This document shows positions 1 through 7,684 of a stretch of 64,000 bases of DNA, piece by piece. The stretch spans positions 248,001 to 312,000 of the forward strand of contig OX044356.1 in the NCBI GenBank assembly GCA_943846715.1, in the 5' to 3' direction. The translations under genes and the position numbers were made by a program. The notes below the pieces were generated by a model. That model worked only from the letters and a program-made list of their open reading frames with translations, made no database searches and was not told the origin of the DNA. The stretch is from TMED14 sp002378565 (GTDB taxonomy: Bacteria > Bacteroidota > Bacteroidia > Flavobacteriales > Schleiferiaceae). Within the stretch, counting starts at the first letter, position 1; each line of letters opens with the position of its first letter.

Positions 1-429
1 TTTTAATTACTTTAAAATCGGGCATTGCATTATGTATTTCCTCGTTGAGGATAGCTTCCATTTCCATTTCCTTTTCGAGGTCAGTTACAACACGTTCACC
101 ATCCTTGAAATTGGCTTCTGATTCAGATTGACCATTTCTATGCCAGCTTCTAGCTAATCCATCAAGTACGCCATTCTTGAACCTGTTTTCGTATTGCAAT
201 TGACCATCTGGGTAAACACCAAAGCCCACACCATTAAATAAAGCACCTTCAAAGTACATTATAGGTTTTTCTCCTGTTCCTTTATTAGTTAACTCATCAT
301 ATAGCACCCTTTCTTCAAGAGTCACAACAGAAGCCAGCTTATTAATTCCATTATAGAATGATTTACTCAACTTGGAGCAACCAATTAGGGAGATACTCAA
401 CAATAATATTGACAATAGTTTCTTCATAG
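1..429 (-). CDS. MORN-type repeat lipoprotein, partial (C-terminus beyond the window)
   Basis: The reading frame is open from the ATG at 427-429 down to base 1, so at least 143 codons are present and the end is missing. The N-terminus is a short hydrophobic signal ending in a lipobox (LIGC), so the product should be a lipidated envelope protein. Residues around 70 to 115 carry the YPDGQLQYEN and NGVLDGLARSWHRNG patterns of MORN-variant repeats, followed by an acidic, Glu-rich tail. The role is unknown. The ATG overlaps, as ATGA, the stop codon of an integrase-tail remnant directly upstream, so the present start region was created by recombination. The gene lies in the AT-rich island. Confidence 0.75.
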
Positions 430-497
430 TCCCAAGGTAGGCATATCCTCCTCCTTCAACTCGGCTACCTCAAGACCCCTCAAGTAGGTTAACGACT
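427..497 (-). repeat. Integrase 3'-tail remnant 1
   Basis: On the minus strand this encodes SLTYLRGLEVAELKEEDMP and then TLGL and a stop, nearly the same as the C-terminus of the intact integrase that ends at 2043. Nucleotide identity is very high from about 437 to 497 and stops abruptly just beyond a GTTAAC. An in-frame TAG precedes it, so it cannot be the end of a longer integrase here. Its stop codon overlaps the start of the MORN lipoprotein. Confidence 0.85.
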
Positions 498-543
498 AAA
501 CGCTTATACACGTTTAGATACGACTGTGTGTGAAAGCCAATTC

Positions 544-551
544 TACATTTG
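544..551 (+). promoter_or_regulatory. -7 promoter box TACATTTG, 4 bases before ATG
   Basis: This is an exact match to the Bacteroidota -7 consensus TAnnTTTG, separated by GGCT from the ATG at 556. The spacing predicts a transcript starting at or next to the start codon. No clear -33 element is visible. Confidence 0.5.
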
Positions 552-555
552 GGCT

Positions 556-699
556 ATGATTATAGAAGATAAATTTGAATTACTCAACATCGCTGTAGAC
601 ACACAATGCAACTGCGGAGAGACTGACTGCCAATGGTATAATACAACCATCACTTACAAAGCCCTACTGCATAAAGATGAAATCCAAGAGATGAAGTAG
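556..699 (+). CDS. Small acidic 47-residue protein of unknown function
   Basis: The open frame runs from ATG at 556 to TAG at 697-699. The protein is acidic and has a compact motif with two closely spaced cysteines followed by a third (CNCGETDCQWY), which might bind a metal. I do not recognise the family. That it is a real gene is supported by the exact promoter box 4 bases before the ATG, the same arrangement as in well-defined genes elsewhere in the window. It sits alone between integrase-tail remnant 1 and the BspA-like gene, which runs toward it. Confidence 0.5.
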   Translation: MIIEDKFELLNIAVDTQCNCGETDCQWYNTTITYKALLHKDEIQEMK

Positions 700-808
700 C
701 TAAATATCTGCAAAACAATTAGTTATAGCTTATTGATACCCTGCGTCAACACATCATCGCTTTCTGTAGGCTAAAATAGGAGGGGGTGCAATCCCCTTCC
801 TCTGGTAA

Positions 809-838
809 TAAAAAAGCCCCTTCCGAAGAAGAGGCTTA
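809..838 (-). terminator. Rho-independent terminator of the BspA-like gene
   Basis: On the minus strand an AAGCCTCTTC / GAAGGGGCTT hairpin with a 4-base loop and one mismatch is followed by a run of six T. It lies about 25 bases after the stop of the gene ending at 860. A second GC-rich hairpin without a T run lies at 777-802. Confidence 0.75.
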
Positions 839-859
839 ATGTCTGGCCTCTGGATTAGC

Positions 860-1921
860 CTACGGGGGGCAAGTACCCCATACTGGATGGTTTGAAGCTG
901 TAAGTGCGCTGTTGTATGCGAAAAAAGGTGGCACTGAGCTAATATTAGAGACACACCAATCGGTTAAATCTTGGTTGAAGGCTTGAGCGTTCCAAAATAT
1001 CCTAGCCATATGAGTCACATTACTTACATCCCAATCACCAATGTCTTGGTTGAAGGATAGAGCGTTATTAAACATTAGATGCATTTTAGTCACATTACTT
1101 ACATCCCAATCACCAATGTCTTGGTTGAAGGATAGAGCGTTATTAAACATTAGATGCATATTAGTCACACTACTAACATCCCAATTACCAATGTCTTGGT
1201 TGAAGGCTTGAGCGTTTTGAAACATCGCAGTCATATTAGTAACATTACTAACATCCCAACTTCCAATGTCTTGGTTGAAGGCTTGAGCGTCACGAAACAT
1301 ACCCTGCATTATAGTCACATTACTTACATCCCAGCTACCGATGTCTTGGTTGAAGGCTTGAGCGTTATAAAACATATAAAACATATTAGTCACGTGTGAT
1401 GTGCAATACTTTGATAAATCCTCATTATTTAACACAGCAGCATATAACATATTACTATCAGCAACATAATATTCAGCACCTTGAAGTGAAAAAGTATCGC
1501 CAACTGCATAGTTATCGCATTCTAAACATCCATTAGAATTGAAAAAGGCAGAGTTAAGATTAAAACCCCCAGTCGTAAAAGTCACTTCATTTCCATAGGA
1601 TTTACCTACTGAGTTTTCCGCGAAAGACCTCGCGTAGTATGTTGTGTTTTCAGATAATTGTGAAGCAACATCTGAACTAAAAGTGCCTAGCCCAGTTGAA
1701 TTATCTAAGAAAAGGTCGTTTGAGGTTGTTGGACTTGGACTTTCATTCCAACAGATTCCCCGTGTTGTGTTTTTGTCACCACCAGTAAAAGTGACATCCC
1801 CATATAGTAATACAGCCGTGTCGGACACCATAGCGCTTGAAGTCGTGACTTGAGGCAAATCTGTGACTTTGTTGCAACTGAACGCAATCATAAGCGATAC
1901 TAACAATAGTGCCTTTTTCAT
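860..1921 (-). CDS. BspA-like (DUF285) repeat surface lipoprotein
   Basis: The protein has 353 residues. A lipoprotein signal (IAFSC) is followed by one fibronectin-III-like domain (residues about 25 to 118, with TRGICW, NTTYYARSFAENS and YGNEVTF) and then six 25-residue repeats of the form AFNQDIGSWDVSNVTNMxxMF. The repeats are the DUF285/BspA-like leucine-rich type known from surface proteins that often bind matrix, host or other cells. The last unit diverges (DLTDWCVSNISS) and a short Trp/Cys tail closes the protein. The gene is isolated, has its own terminator, and sits between integrase-tail remnant 1 and the integrase, which suggests that it arrived with the island. Confidence 0.85.
   Translation of the reverse strand: MKKALLLVSLMIAFSCNKVTDLPQVTTSSAMVSDTAVLLYGDVTFTGGDKNTTRGICWNESPSPTTSNDLFLDNSTGLGTFSSDVASQLSENTTYYARSFAENSVGKSYGNEVTFTTGGFNLNSAFFNSNGCLECDNYAVGDTFSLQGAEYYVADSNMLYAAVLNNEDLSKYCTSHVTNMFYMFYNAQAFNQDIGSWDVSNVTIMQGMFRDAQAFNQDIGSWDVSNVTNMTAMFQNAQAFNQDIGNWDVSSVTNMHLMFNNALSFNQDIGDWDVSNVTKMHLMFNNALSFNQDIGDWDVSNVTHMARIFWNAQAFNQDLTDWCVSNISSVPPFFAYNSALTASNHPVWGTCPP
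953..1400 (-). repeat. 75-bp tandem repeats inside the BspA-like gene
   Basis: About six in-frame 75-bp units encode the 25-residue protein repeats. The units at 1031-1105 and 1106-1180 differ at only about three positions, while the others are more diverged. This indicates recent duplication or gene conversion of that pair. Confidence 0.85.
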
Positions 1922-2020
1922 AATTTCTGGTTTCTTAAATATCTTTTATATGCACTAAGCTATGTAGAAATCCTCGTCTAATCATTAAGAATCAAGCCTG
2001 CAACATAATGCAATGACTTT

Positions 2021-2115
2021 TAGGGTTCGCAAATAGTGATGATTAGCTTGATAGACCCGGCATATCCGCCTCCTTCAACTCAGCTACCTCAAGACCCCTC
2101 AAGTAGGTTAACGAT
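2021..2115 (-). repeat. Integrase 3'-end region, intact copy of the repeated tail
   Basis: This is the last 24 codons of the integrase plus about 20 bases after its stop. It is the reference copy for remnants at 427-497, 4502-4545 and 5609-5672. The post-stop part is shared only with the last of these. Confidence 0.8.
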
Positions 2116-3167
2116 ACATTTATAGATGAGTGCCCCATAGCTTTCTGTAGCTTGGTTATAGAGCCTGTTCTCTTGAAGATATCTATAGCCCCTGAGTGCC
2201 TGAAGGAATAAAGTGTCTGTCCCTCTTCGAGGAGGTTGGAGTGACGTTTATATCTGCCCCATAAGTCTCCAAACAAACCCCTACTGTAAGGCTTTGATTT
2301 TCCTGTGAATACATTGCTGCCATTGAGGTTGATTGCGCCCCTTAGAGGGGCTAAAAAGGGCCTTATATAGGCAGGAATAGGCACGATTCTATTGCGTCTT
2401 CCCTTGTTCTGATTCCCAGCCAGTGAAATCATCGTTAAATCTTCATTGAAGTCATTCCAAGTGAGCAACCTAATCTCTCTGTGGGGTCTTAAAAGACAGC
2501 CATAAGCCAAGAGACAGCACAGATGTAAACGTTTGTCAAACGACGCTATATCGTTCAAAATGCTGCCGACATCCTTGAATGGTTTGTGAAGCGTCTCAGT
2601 CACCCTTTCCTTCTTGCATAATCTCTTGACAGAGCCTTCATAACCATATTGATGGAGCTTGTCCTCCAAGGACAAGAAGTGACCCCTGATATTGTTCCTC
2701 ATAGCAGGAGACCACTTGGTTTGATTGAGGAACTCAGCTGCCAGCTTGGGAGAGATGCGTCTCTCCTTGTTGAATGTATTCATCTCCTTCACAATCCATC
2801 TGAGTTTCTTTTGGTACTCAAGAGAATAGTCCTTCTTTAACTTGTCTTTCAAGGCAAGGTTCAAGACTTCCCTGTTGCTGTAAGTTTTCTTGTTTAGTCG
2901 TTCCTTCCAATTGTCCATTGGGGTCCATCCCACATTGATGACTCGTTGGAACTCAATCGATAGGTTCTCAAACCCCTGCCTTCTTGTCTTCACAGGCAAT
3001 GCGTTGGGCCTTGCAGTAGATGCGATGGTTTGGCCATTGTAAAAGCGGTAACGCTTACCATCCCACATCAGTGAAATGCAAAACCTGCTCCTTGAAACTT
3101 TGATTACGTTGATAGACTGAAAATGACTCACTGCGACTCCTTTTGCGACTCCTTTCACAAGGGGCAT
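2043..3167 (-). CDS. int: Tyrosine recombinase / phage-type integrase
   Basis: The protein has 374 residues, with an N-terminal arm, a core-binding domain (about 95 to 200) and a catalytic domain. Box I arginine is in GCLLRPHREIRLLTW, a beta-hairpin lysine in NQNKGRRNR, box II is LYSFRHSGA, the later histidine is in GHSS and the tyrosine nucleophile is in LTYLRG. The first histidine of the usual HxxR is a tyrosine here. It should catalyse insertion and excision of the surrounding island. It starts 40 bases from a 3' fragment of tRNA-Leu, the usual arrangement of an integrase next to its attachment site. The gene appears intact. Its 3' end is repeated three more times nearby. Confidence 0.92.
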   Translation of the reverse strand: MPLVKGVAKGVAVSHFQSINVIKVSRSRFCISLMWDGKRYRFYNGQTIASTARPNALPVKTRRQGFENLSIEFQRVINVGWTPMDNWKERLNKKTYSNREVLNLALKDKLKKDYSLEYQKKLRWIVKEMNTFNKERRISPKLAAEFLNQTKWSPAMRNNIRGHFLSLEDKLHQYGYEGSVKRLCKKERVTETLHKPFKDVGSILNDIASFDKRLHLCCLLAYGCLLRPHREIRLLTWNDFNEDLTMISLAGNQNKGRRNRIVPIPAYIRPFLAPLRGAINLNGSNVFTGKSKPYSRGLFGDLWGRYKRHSNLLEEGQTLYSFRHSGAIDIFKRTGSITKLQKAMGHSSINVSLTYLRGLEVAELKEADMPGLSS

Positions 3168-3206
3168 TTACCTAAAGGGTTCAGTGTCAGAAGATACAAG
3201 TGCCTT

Positions 3207-3269
3207 GCACGAGGGACTTAAAATCCCTTGCCTATTGTTGGCGTACGGGTTCGATTCCCGTCCTGGGCA
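3207..3269 (+). other. tRNA-Leu(UAA) 3' fragment, probable attachment site
   Basis: Seen are an anticodon stem-loop with TAA anticodon (GGGACTTAAAATCCC), a long variable arm (GCCTATTGTTGGC), a T-arm with GGTTCGATTCC and the acceptor 3' strand CCTGGGCA. The matching 5' acceptor strand and the D-arm are absent upstream, where the integrase starts instead. Such a 3' half is what integration into a tRNA gene leaves at one end of an element. The intact copy would then lie beyond the left edge of the window. Confidence 0.75.
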
Positions 3270-3274
3270 CATTG

Positions 3275-3304
3275 AAAGGCTTCCGCAAGGGGGCCTTTTT
3301 TTTA
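3275..3304 (+). terminator. Rho-independent terminator after the tRNA fragment
   Basis: A stem AAGGC(TTCC)/(GGGG)GCCTT with some G-T pairing is followed by eight T. It is the original terminator of the tRNA gene or of what followed it. Confidence 0.65.
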
Positions 3305-3380
3305 GTGCCTTCTATAGCTTGTAAGTGCTGAGCCAGCTTCAGATAGTTTTTTTAAAAATCAAATTTTGTAAATTAGGGGT

Positions 3381-4505
3381 ATGAAAAAAATAGTTTATAT
3401 ATTTTTAGGATTATGTTTAGTATTTGGATGCACTGACGATACCATTCCTCCTATTGATGTTGGAAATCCTAACGCAGTTTACACTCTTGAATTAGATTTC
3501 TCTGATGAATTCCCTGTTGGTCATAATCTTGGTCTAAATTACTATAATGATATTACTGTTGGAGTCATAGACTATTCAGAAAATAGTGTAAAGCTATTGA
3601 CAGCATCGGGAACTAGTTCCTATGTTTTAGTAGGAAATTCTTTAGACAACTTATCTAGCAAGAATCAAGTTGCCGCTCCGATCCAAAACACTTATTACTC
3701 CAATTACGTTGGGCTAGGACAATTAATTAAAGATGATAATGGTACAATCTATAGTGTATTTCATTCCGAACAACACGATGGAACTCAGTGTCCGGGTAAT
3801 GTGCAAGGCTTTTATGCTTCTGTAGGTTTAGCAACTTCTTCTGATAATGGTCAATCTTTTCAATTATCAGATTCGGTATTAATAGAAAATACGTATGCTA
3901 CTAACTATGATAATGGCCAATGTGATGGAGGGCTTGGCGAGCCATCTATAACTTTCTCAAAAGATTCTACGAAAGTTTTTGTTTACTATGGAGACCATAA
4001 CAGAGACGGTAGAGGTGTCAATATTTGTATGTCAATGTTCAATGTTAACGCTAATCACGTTCCAGATTTTGACAACCCTTATTACTTAGACTCCGACAAT
4101 AGCTTTACTAATGAAGTTATTCGCTCAAAAGAGGTTGTAGTTGGTATGGGTAATTCTGACGCCATATTTCCTCACGTTACCTATAATAGCTTTAGCGACT
4201 CATACATAATGGTATACTCTGAAAATAATTATGGAGAATTTTTAAACGGAGCTACAAACCCGTCTGCCTCCGGAATCTATTATAAACAATCAGATGATGG
4301 TATAAATTGGGACTCTCCGGCAACTCAATTGATAACAGATTGGTCAATTCCTTGGAGTTTTGACAGCCATTCTTTCAGTTGGCACCCAAATTTAATTTAT
4401 AACAATGAAAATCAAACAGAAGGGTATTTGATATTCTCTAAAGCAAGTAGCTTACAAGAGGGTCATAAAATGTGGGCAGTTAAATTTAATATTGTTGCAA
4501 ACTAA
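3381..4505 (+). CDS. Asp-box (BNR-like) repeat lipoprotein
   Basis: The protein has 374 residues and a lipobox signal (LCLVFGC), so it is probably anchored in the outer membrane. Two Asp-box motifs are visible, SSDNGQSF (residue about 153) and SDDGINW (about 307), which mark sialidase-like beta-propellers. I see no clear sialidase catalytic arginine triad or FRIP motif, so enzymatic activity is not supported, and a carbohydrate-related role is only a possibility. TAAATTAG lies 4 bases before the ATG. The stop overlaps the next integrase-tail remnant. The gene is AT-rich and stands alone. Confidence 0.75.
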   Translation: MKKIVYIFLGLCLVFGCTDDTIPPIDVGNPNAVYTLELDFSDEFPVGHNLGLNYYNDITVGVIDYSENSVKLLTASGTSSYVLVGNSLDNLSSKNQVAAPIQNTYYSNYVGLGQLIKDDNGTIYSVFHSEQHDGTQCPGNVQGFYASVGLATSSDNGQSFQLSDSVLIENTYATNYDNGQCDGGLGEPSITFSKDSTKVFVYYGDHNRDGRGVNICMSMFNVNANHVPDFDNPYYLDSDNSFTNEVIRSKEVVVGMGNSDAIFPHVTYNSFSDSYIMVYSENNYGEFLNGATNPSASGIYYKQSDDGINWDSPATQLITDWSIPWSFDSHSFSWHPNLIYNNENQTEGYLIFSKASSLQEGHKMWAVKFNIVAN

Positions 4506-4545
4506 ACCACAGGCATGCCTTCCTGTTTTAGCTCGGCTACCTCTG
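4502..4545 (-). repeat. Integrase 3'-tail remnant 2
   Basis: The minus strand encodes SEVAELKQEGMPVV and a stop, matching LEVAELKEADMPGLSS of the intact integrase. Homology ends upstream of this short stretch. It overlaps the stop codon of the Asp-box lipoprotein and precedes the hydrolase gene. Confidence 0.7.
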
Positions 4546-4576
4546 ATTCATTACTTTCGGGTGATAACTTGAGATT

Positions 4577-5602
4577 ATGAAAACAATCACGATTACTTTT
4601 TTAGCGCTTCTTATTGTAGCGTGTGATAGTCCTAAGGAACAAAACACAGAGAAGGTTTCTACCTATTTAGACTATTCAGATAAGGCAGACAAATGGTCCG
4701 GTGGCTCTCAGCTCATCCCGGTGAAGACACCCATAGGCGTCTTTAATGTTTGGACGAAAAGAGTGGGAAACAATCCCACAACTAAAGTCTTGTTGCTGCA
4801 CGGAGGCCCGGGCGCTACCCACGAGTACTTTGAAGCGGCAGATTCTTATTTCCCAAATGCTGAGGTGGAATACTACTACTATGATCAACTGGGGTCCGGG
4901 AATAGTGATAACCCAGATGATCCATCTCTATGGGAGACGGAGCGATTCGTTGAAGAAGTTGAGCAGGTACGAATAGCGCTGGGCTTAGACTCAAGCAATT
5001 TTATTTTGTTGGGTCATTCTTGGGGAGGTATTCTAGCAACCGAATATGCGCTTAAGTACCAAGAAAATCTGAAAGGATTGATTATCTCTAACATGGTGGC
5101 TTCTATACCAGAGTACATGAAATATGCAGAGGAGGTATTAGGCCCACAAATGCCGGCAGAGGTGCTTGCAGAGATTAAAACGTTAGAAATGGCTGGTGAA
5201 TACACCTCAGACCGCTATCTCTCTTTGATAGAAGAGCATTACTATCCAGAGCATATACTTCGCCGTCCTTTAAGCGAATGGCCAGAACCCGTGAATCGCA
5301 GTTTCGCTAAAATGAACTATCCTCTGTATTTGAAAATGCAGGGCCCAAGTGAGTTTGGCGTAGTGGGCGACGCGACACTGAAGGATTGGGACAGAACGGG
5401 AGATTTACACCTGATAACGGTTCCTACACTAAGCATAGGCGCTCAATACGACACAATGGATCCAGAAGGCATGAGAAGAATTGCCAATTCTGTTCAAAAC
5501 GGTACATTTTTATATTGCTCAGAAGGAGGGCATATGACGATGTATGATGATGCGGATCGTTATTTCAATGGAATTATTGATTTCTTGGATAATTTGTATT
5601 GA
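4577..5602 (+). CDS. Proline iminopeptidase-like alpha/beta hydrolase lipoprotein (S33)
   Basis: The protein has 341 residues with a lipobox (LLIVAC). The oxyanion motif LLLHGGPGATHEYF (about residue 74) and nucleophile elbow LLGHSWGGILA (Ser about 149) are those of the S33 proline iminopeptidase group. The acid is probably the Asp in IGAQYDTMDPEG and the base the His in EGGHMTMYDD. It would release N-terminal proline or related residues from peptides; other hydrolase substrates are possible. Lipidation places it in the envelope. It is a single-gene block between two integrase-tail remnants. Confidence 0.85.
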   Translation: MKTITITFLALLIVACDSPKEQNTEKVSTYLDYSDKADKWSGGSQLIPVKTPIGVFNVWTKRVGNNPTTKVLLLHGGPGATHEYFEAADSYFPNAEVEYYYYDQLGSGNSDNPDDPSLWETERFVEEVEQVRIALGLDSSNFILLGHSWGGILATEYALKYQENLKGLIISNMVASIPEYMKYAEEVLGPQMPAEVLAEIKTLEMAGEYTSDRYLSLIEEHYYPEHILRRPLSEWPEPVNRSFAKMNYPLYLKMQGPSEFGVVGDATLKDWDRTGDLHLITVPTLSIGAQYDTMDPEGMRRIANSVQNGTFLYCSEGGHMTMYDDADRYFNGIIDFLDNLY

Positions 5603-5608
5603 ATATTG

Positions 5609-5672
5609 TAGGGTTTCCTAATAGTGCTGATTAGCTAGATACTTGGCATATCCTATTGTTTTAGATCAGCGA
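5609..5672 (-). repeat. Integrase 3'-tail remnant 3 (degenerate)
   Basis: The minus strand reads VADLKQ, a stop, then DMPSI and a stop, aligning with VAELKEADMPGL of the integrase. The similarity continues about 20 bases past the final stop (AATAGTGCTGATTAGCT against AATAGTGATGATTAGCT). It is the most decayed of the four copies. Confidence 0.7.
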
Positions 5673-5684
5673 CACTTGTCGTTC

Positions 5685-6407
5685 TTAATAGATCTTTATG
5701 CTGTATGCTTTAACCTCTCGGTCTAGCTTCTTAGCATCTCCAGAAACCATGTCCAAGAGCTGCCAGAAATCGCTGCTGTGGTTTTTAATCTTTGTGTGAA
5801 CCAATTCGTGAAGAATGACATAATCCACAAGGTAGTCGGGCAATCGCATGAGGTGGAGACTTAGATTGATGTTGTTGTCAAAAGAACAACTGCCCCATCG
5901 TGTTTTTGCATTCTTAATGGCTACATTTTTATATGTAAAATTGTGCTTTGCTGCCAAGGCTTCCACCCTAAAAGGAAGATGATCTTTGGCTTCTCTGCGC
6001 CAGGCATTTTCAATAGCTTTTCGAATTGCGTTTTGAACCTTCGCATCCGCTATTTGATTGGCGTGAGGTATGGTGACGGCTATTTTGTTATCCCTAACAA
6101 CACACCTCAGTGTGTCTGTGCTTGAAACCTTAATCTTTAAGTGATGTGCCCGCGTTTGGAACTCCGTGTCAAGATTGAAAACGGTAAATAAGCCTTCCGC
6201 TTTTTCCATCTTAGATAGATGAGACTTGATCCAACTGATGCGTTGTTCCGTTGCTTCTTTTGCTTTTTTAAAGCTCACAGAATGGGGGACAGATACACGA
6301 ACACCCGTAAAAGGTTTAATGGTAATATTTAAACGCTTTGCACGCTGGCTGCGAAATAAGGCCACATCAACGCCTTGTATATTTATAACCTGTTCCTCTA
6401 TTTCCAT
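5685..6407 (-). CDS. YgjP-type zinc metallopeptidase-like protein
   Basis: The protein has 240 residues. The YgjP/DUF45 core is clear: RWGSCS, then NLSLHLMRLPDYLVDYVILHELVH with the HExxH zinc site, then NHSSDFW supplying the third ligand. The N-terminal half is a basic beta-rich domain (RAKRLNITIKP). Proteins of this family often occur beside restriction-modification or other defence genes, but none is seen here. There is no signal peptide, so it is cytoplasmic. TATATTTG lies at 6431-6438, 23 bases before the start. It marks the right end of the AT-rich island. Confidence 0.85.
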   Translation of the reverse strand: MEIEEQVINIQGVDVALFRSQRAKRLNITIKPFTGVRVSVPHSVSFKKAKEATEQRISWIKSHLSKMEKAEGLFTVFNLDTEFQTRAHHLKIKVSSTDTLRCVVRDNKIAVTIPHANQIADAKVQNAIRKAIENAWRREAKDHLPFRVEALAAKHNFTYKNVAIKNAKTRWGSCSFDNNINLSLHLMRLPDYLVDYVILHELVHTKIKNHSSDFWQLLDMVSGDAKKLDREVKAYSIKIY

Positions 6408-6430
6408 CTCTAACTGCTTAGCTGGTTGAC

Positions 6431-6438
6431 CAAATATA
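6431..6438 (-). promoter_or_regulatory. -7 promoter box TATATTTG of the metallopeptidase gene
   Basis: This is an exact TAnnTTTG match on the minus strand, 23 bases upstream of the ATG at 6407, so this transcript would have a short leader. Confidence 0.4.
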
Positions 6439-6583
6439 ATACAGGCGTACCCTCATCCTTAGATTGGATGCAGGAGAGATCTATCATCGAATAGCAATGA
6501 TGTTGCCGGTCAGAAAAGCCACAGAATTTTTGAAGTGAACGCAACACCTATTTCTAGGGTAAGCGAAGCTGTACCTTCGTGGC

Positions 6584-7672
6584 ATGCGTCGATTGAGTCT
6601 TTGTTTCACCTTTTGCCTGCTTGGATCAATGGTGCAGGGTCAAGACTTCAGCAACAAGCCTATAGCCGTCGCCTACATGCAGGATGTGAGAGGCATTGAC
6701 AGTGCTCAATCATGGAGCGTGTCAGTCCTGTCATTCTTGCGCAATACAGAATTTTTTCATTACCAGCAGCGGGGCCGAACTACCATGGGGGCCATGAGCC
6801 GTTTGCTGTGGCAACAGGGGGATGCTCTGCGCATGGAAGTTGGCCTTTTGGTGCATCATGTGTTTGGTGGAGACAGTCATGTCCTTCCACACTTAGCAGC
6901 GGTACAGCAGATTGGCGAGAAAGGTGATTGGTCATGGCGATTTGGGACATTGAACAACCCGGGTCATGGGTTGGTTGAGCCCTTGTACAACCCGGATTTG
7001 TGGTTGAGGCGACCCGCAGAATATGGACTGCAACTGCAAGGAAACAACATGGACCTTTGGTGGTCATGGGACAGGGCGATTGAAAAAGAGAGCCCATTCA
7101 AGGAGGCTTTCACGATGGGAATGGTGACTAACCCTAGCTTTGAGGTGATTCCAAATGTGGCTGTTGGCCCTAGCGTGCAAATTCAGTTTCATCATGTGGG
7201 TGGGCAAATTGACAATGCGCCTCCCCAGCCCACAGGCAATCGATTCGATGGTGCCATCGGTTTGCATCTCATGCATGAAGGCAGTGTGCATAGTCGGATT
7301 GAATGGCTTCAACTCTTCTATGCTGACCCAGATCAGCGATTTTCTCAAGTGAGTCAAGGCAAAGGCCAGTGGCTCTCGCTCTCGCAAAAGAAGCCATTGA
7401 ATGCAGGAAGTCATCTGCGTTGGGGGTTGGCCCACTGGCAGGGGCAAAAATTCTTGTCAGTTAATGGACAAGGTATCTACCAATACATGGACCTCATTTC
7501 ACTTCCTGTGATGCCTGAAAACCAATGGCTCAAATGCAGTTTCCGATGGGAGAAAGCCTTGACTGATGATGCCATGCATGGTCAGTTATCTTTTGGGGTG
7601 GATCAGTACCTGGACCTCTTCAGCAAGCAATGGTCCCCCGTGATGAGCCTGGCCTATGGGCTGAGCTTGTGA
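6584..7672 (+). CDS. Secreted, probably outer-membrane beta-barrel protein of unknown function
   Basis: The protein has 362 residues with a signal peptide ending VQGQ. The rest alternates short amphipathic strands rich in Trp, Gly and Gln and ends in YGLSL, as in an outer-membrane barrel. I recognise no family. A variant box TACCTTCG stands 4 bases before the ATG, which supports this start. The gene is the first one right of the AT-rich island and converges with another secreted hypothetical. Base composition returns to that of the main chromosome here. Confidence 0.7.
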   Translation: MRRLSLCFTFCLLGSMVQGQDFSNKPIAVAYMQDVRGIDSAQSWSVSVLSFLRNTEFFHYQQRGRTTMGAMSRLLWQQGDALRMEVGLLVHHVFGGDSHVLPHLAAVQQIGEKGDWSWRFGTLNNPGHGLVEPLYNPDLWLRRPAEYGLQLQGNNMDLWWSWDRAIEKESPFKEAFTMGMVTNPSFEVIPNVAVGPSVQIQFHHVGGQIDNAPPQPTGNRFDGAIGLHLMHEGSVHSRIEWLQLFYADPDQRFSQVSQGKGQWLSLSQKKPLNAGSHLRWGLAHWQGQKFLSVNGQGIYQYMDLISLPVMPENQWLKCSFRWEKALTDDAMHGQLSFGVDQYLDLFSKQWSPVMSLAYGLSL

Positions 7673-7684
7673 ACGGGTGGTTGC

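Noticed and set aside
758..778. Short match to the integrase gene (GCTTTCTGTAG) as a further remnant
   Set aside because: Only 11 bases match without interruption and no coding similarity continues on either side, so chance is sufficient.
953..1400. CRISPR or other non-coding repeat array
   Set aside because: The repeats are 75 bp, adjacent, in frame and encode the BspA-like motif; there are no spacers.
3160..3270. A complete tRNA-Leu gene
   Set aside because: No 5' acceptor strand pairing with CCTGGGC and no D-arm are present upstream of the anticodon arm.
3381..4505. Sialidase as the function of the Asp-box lipoprotein
   Set aside because: Asp boxes are present but no arginine triad or FRIP motif was found, so only the fold is suggested.
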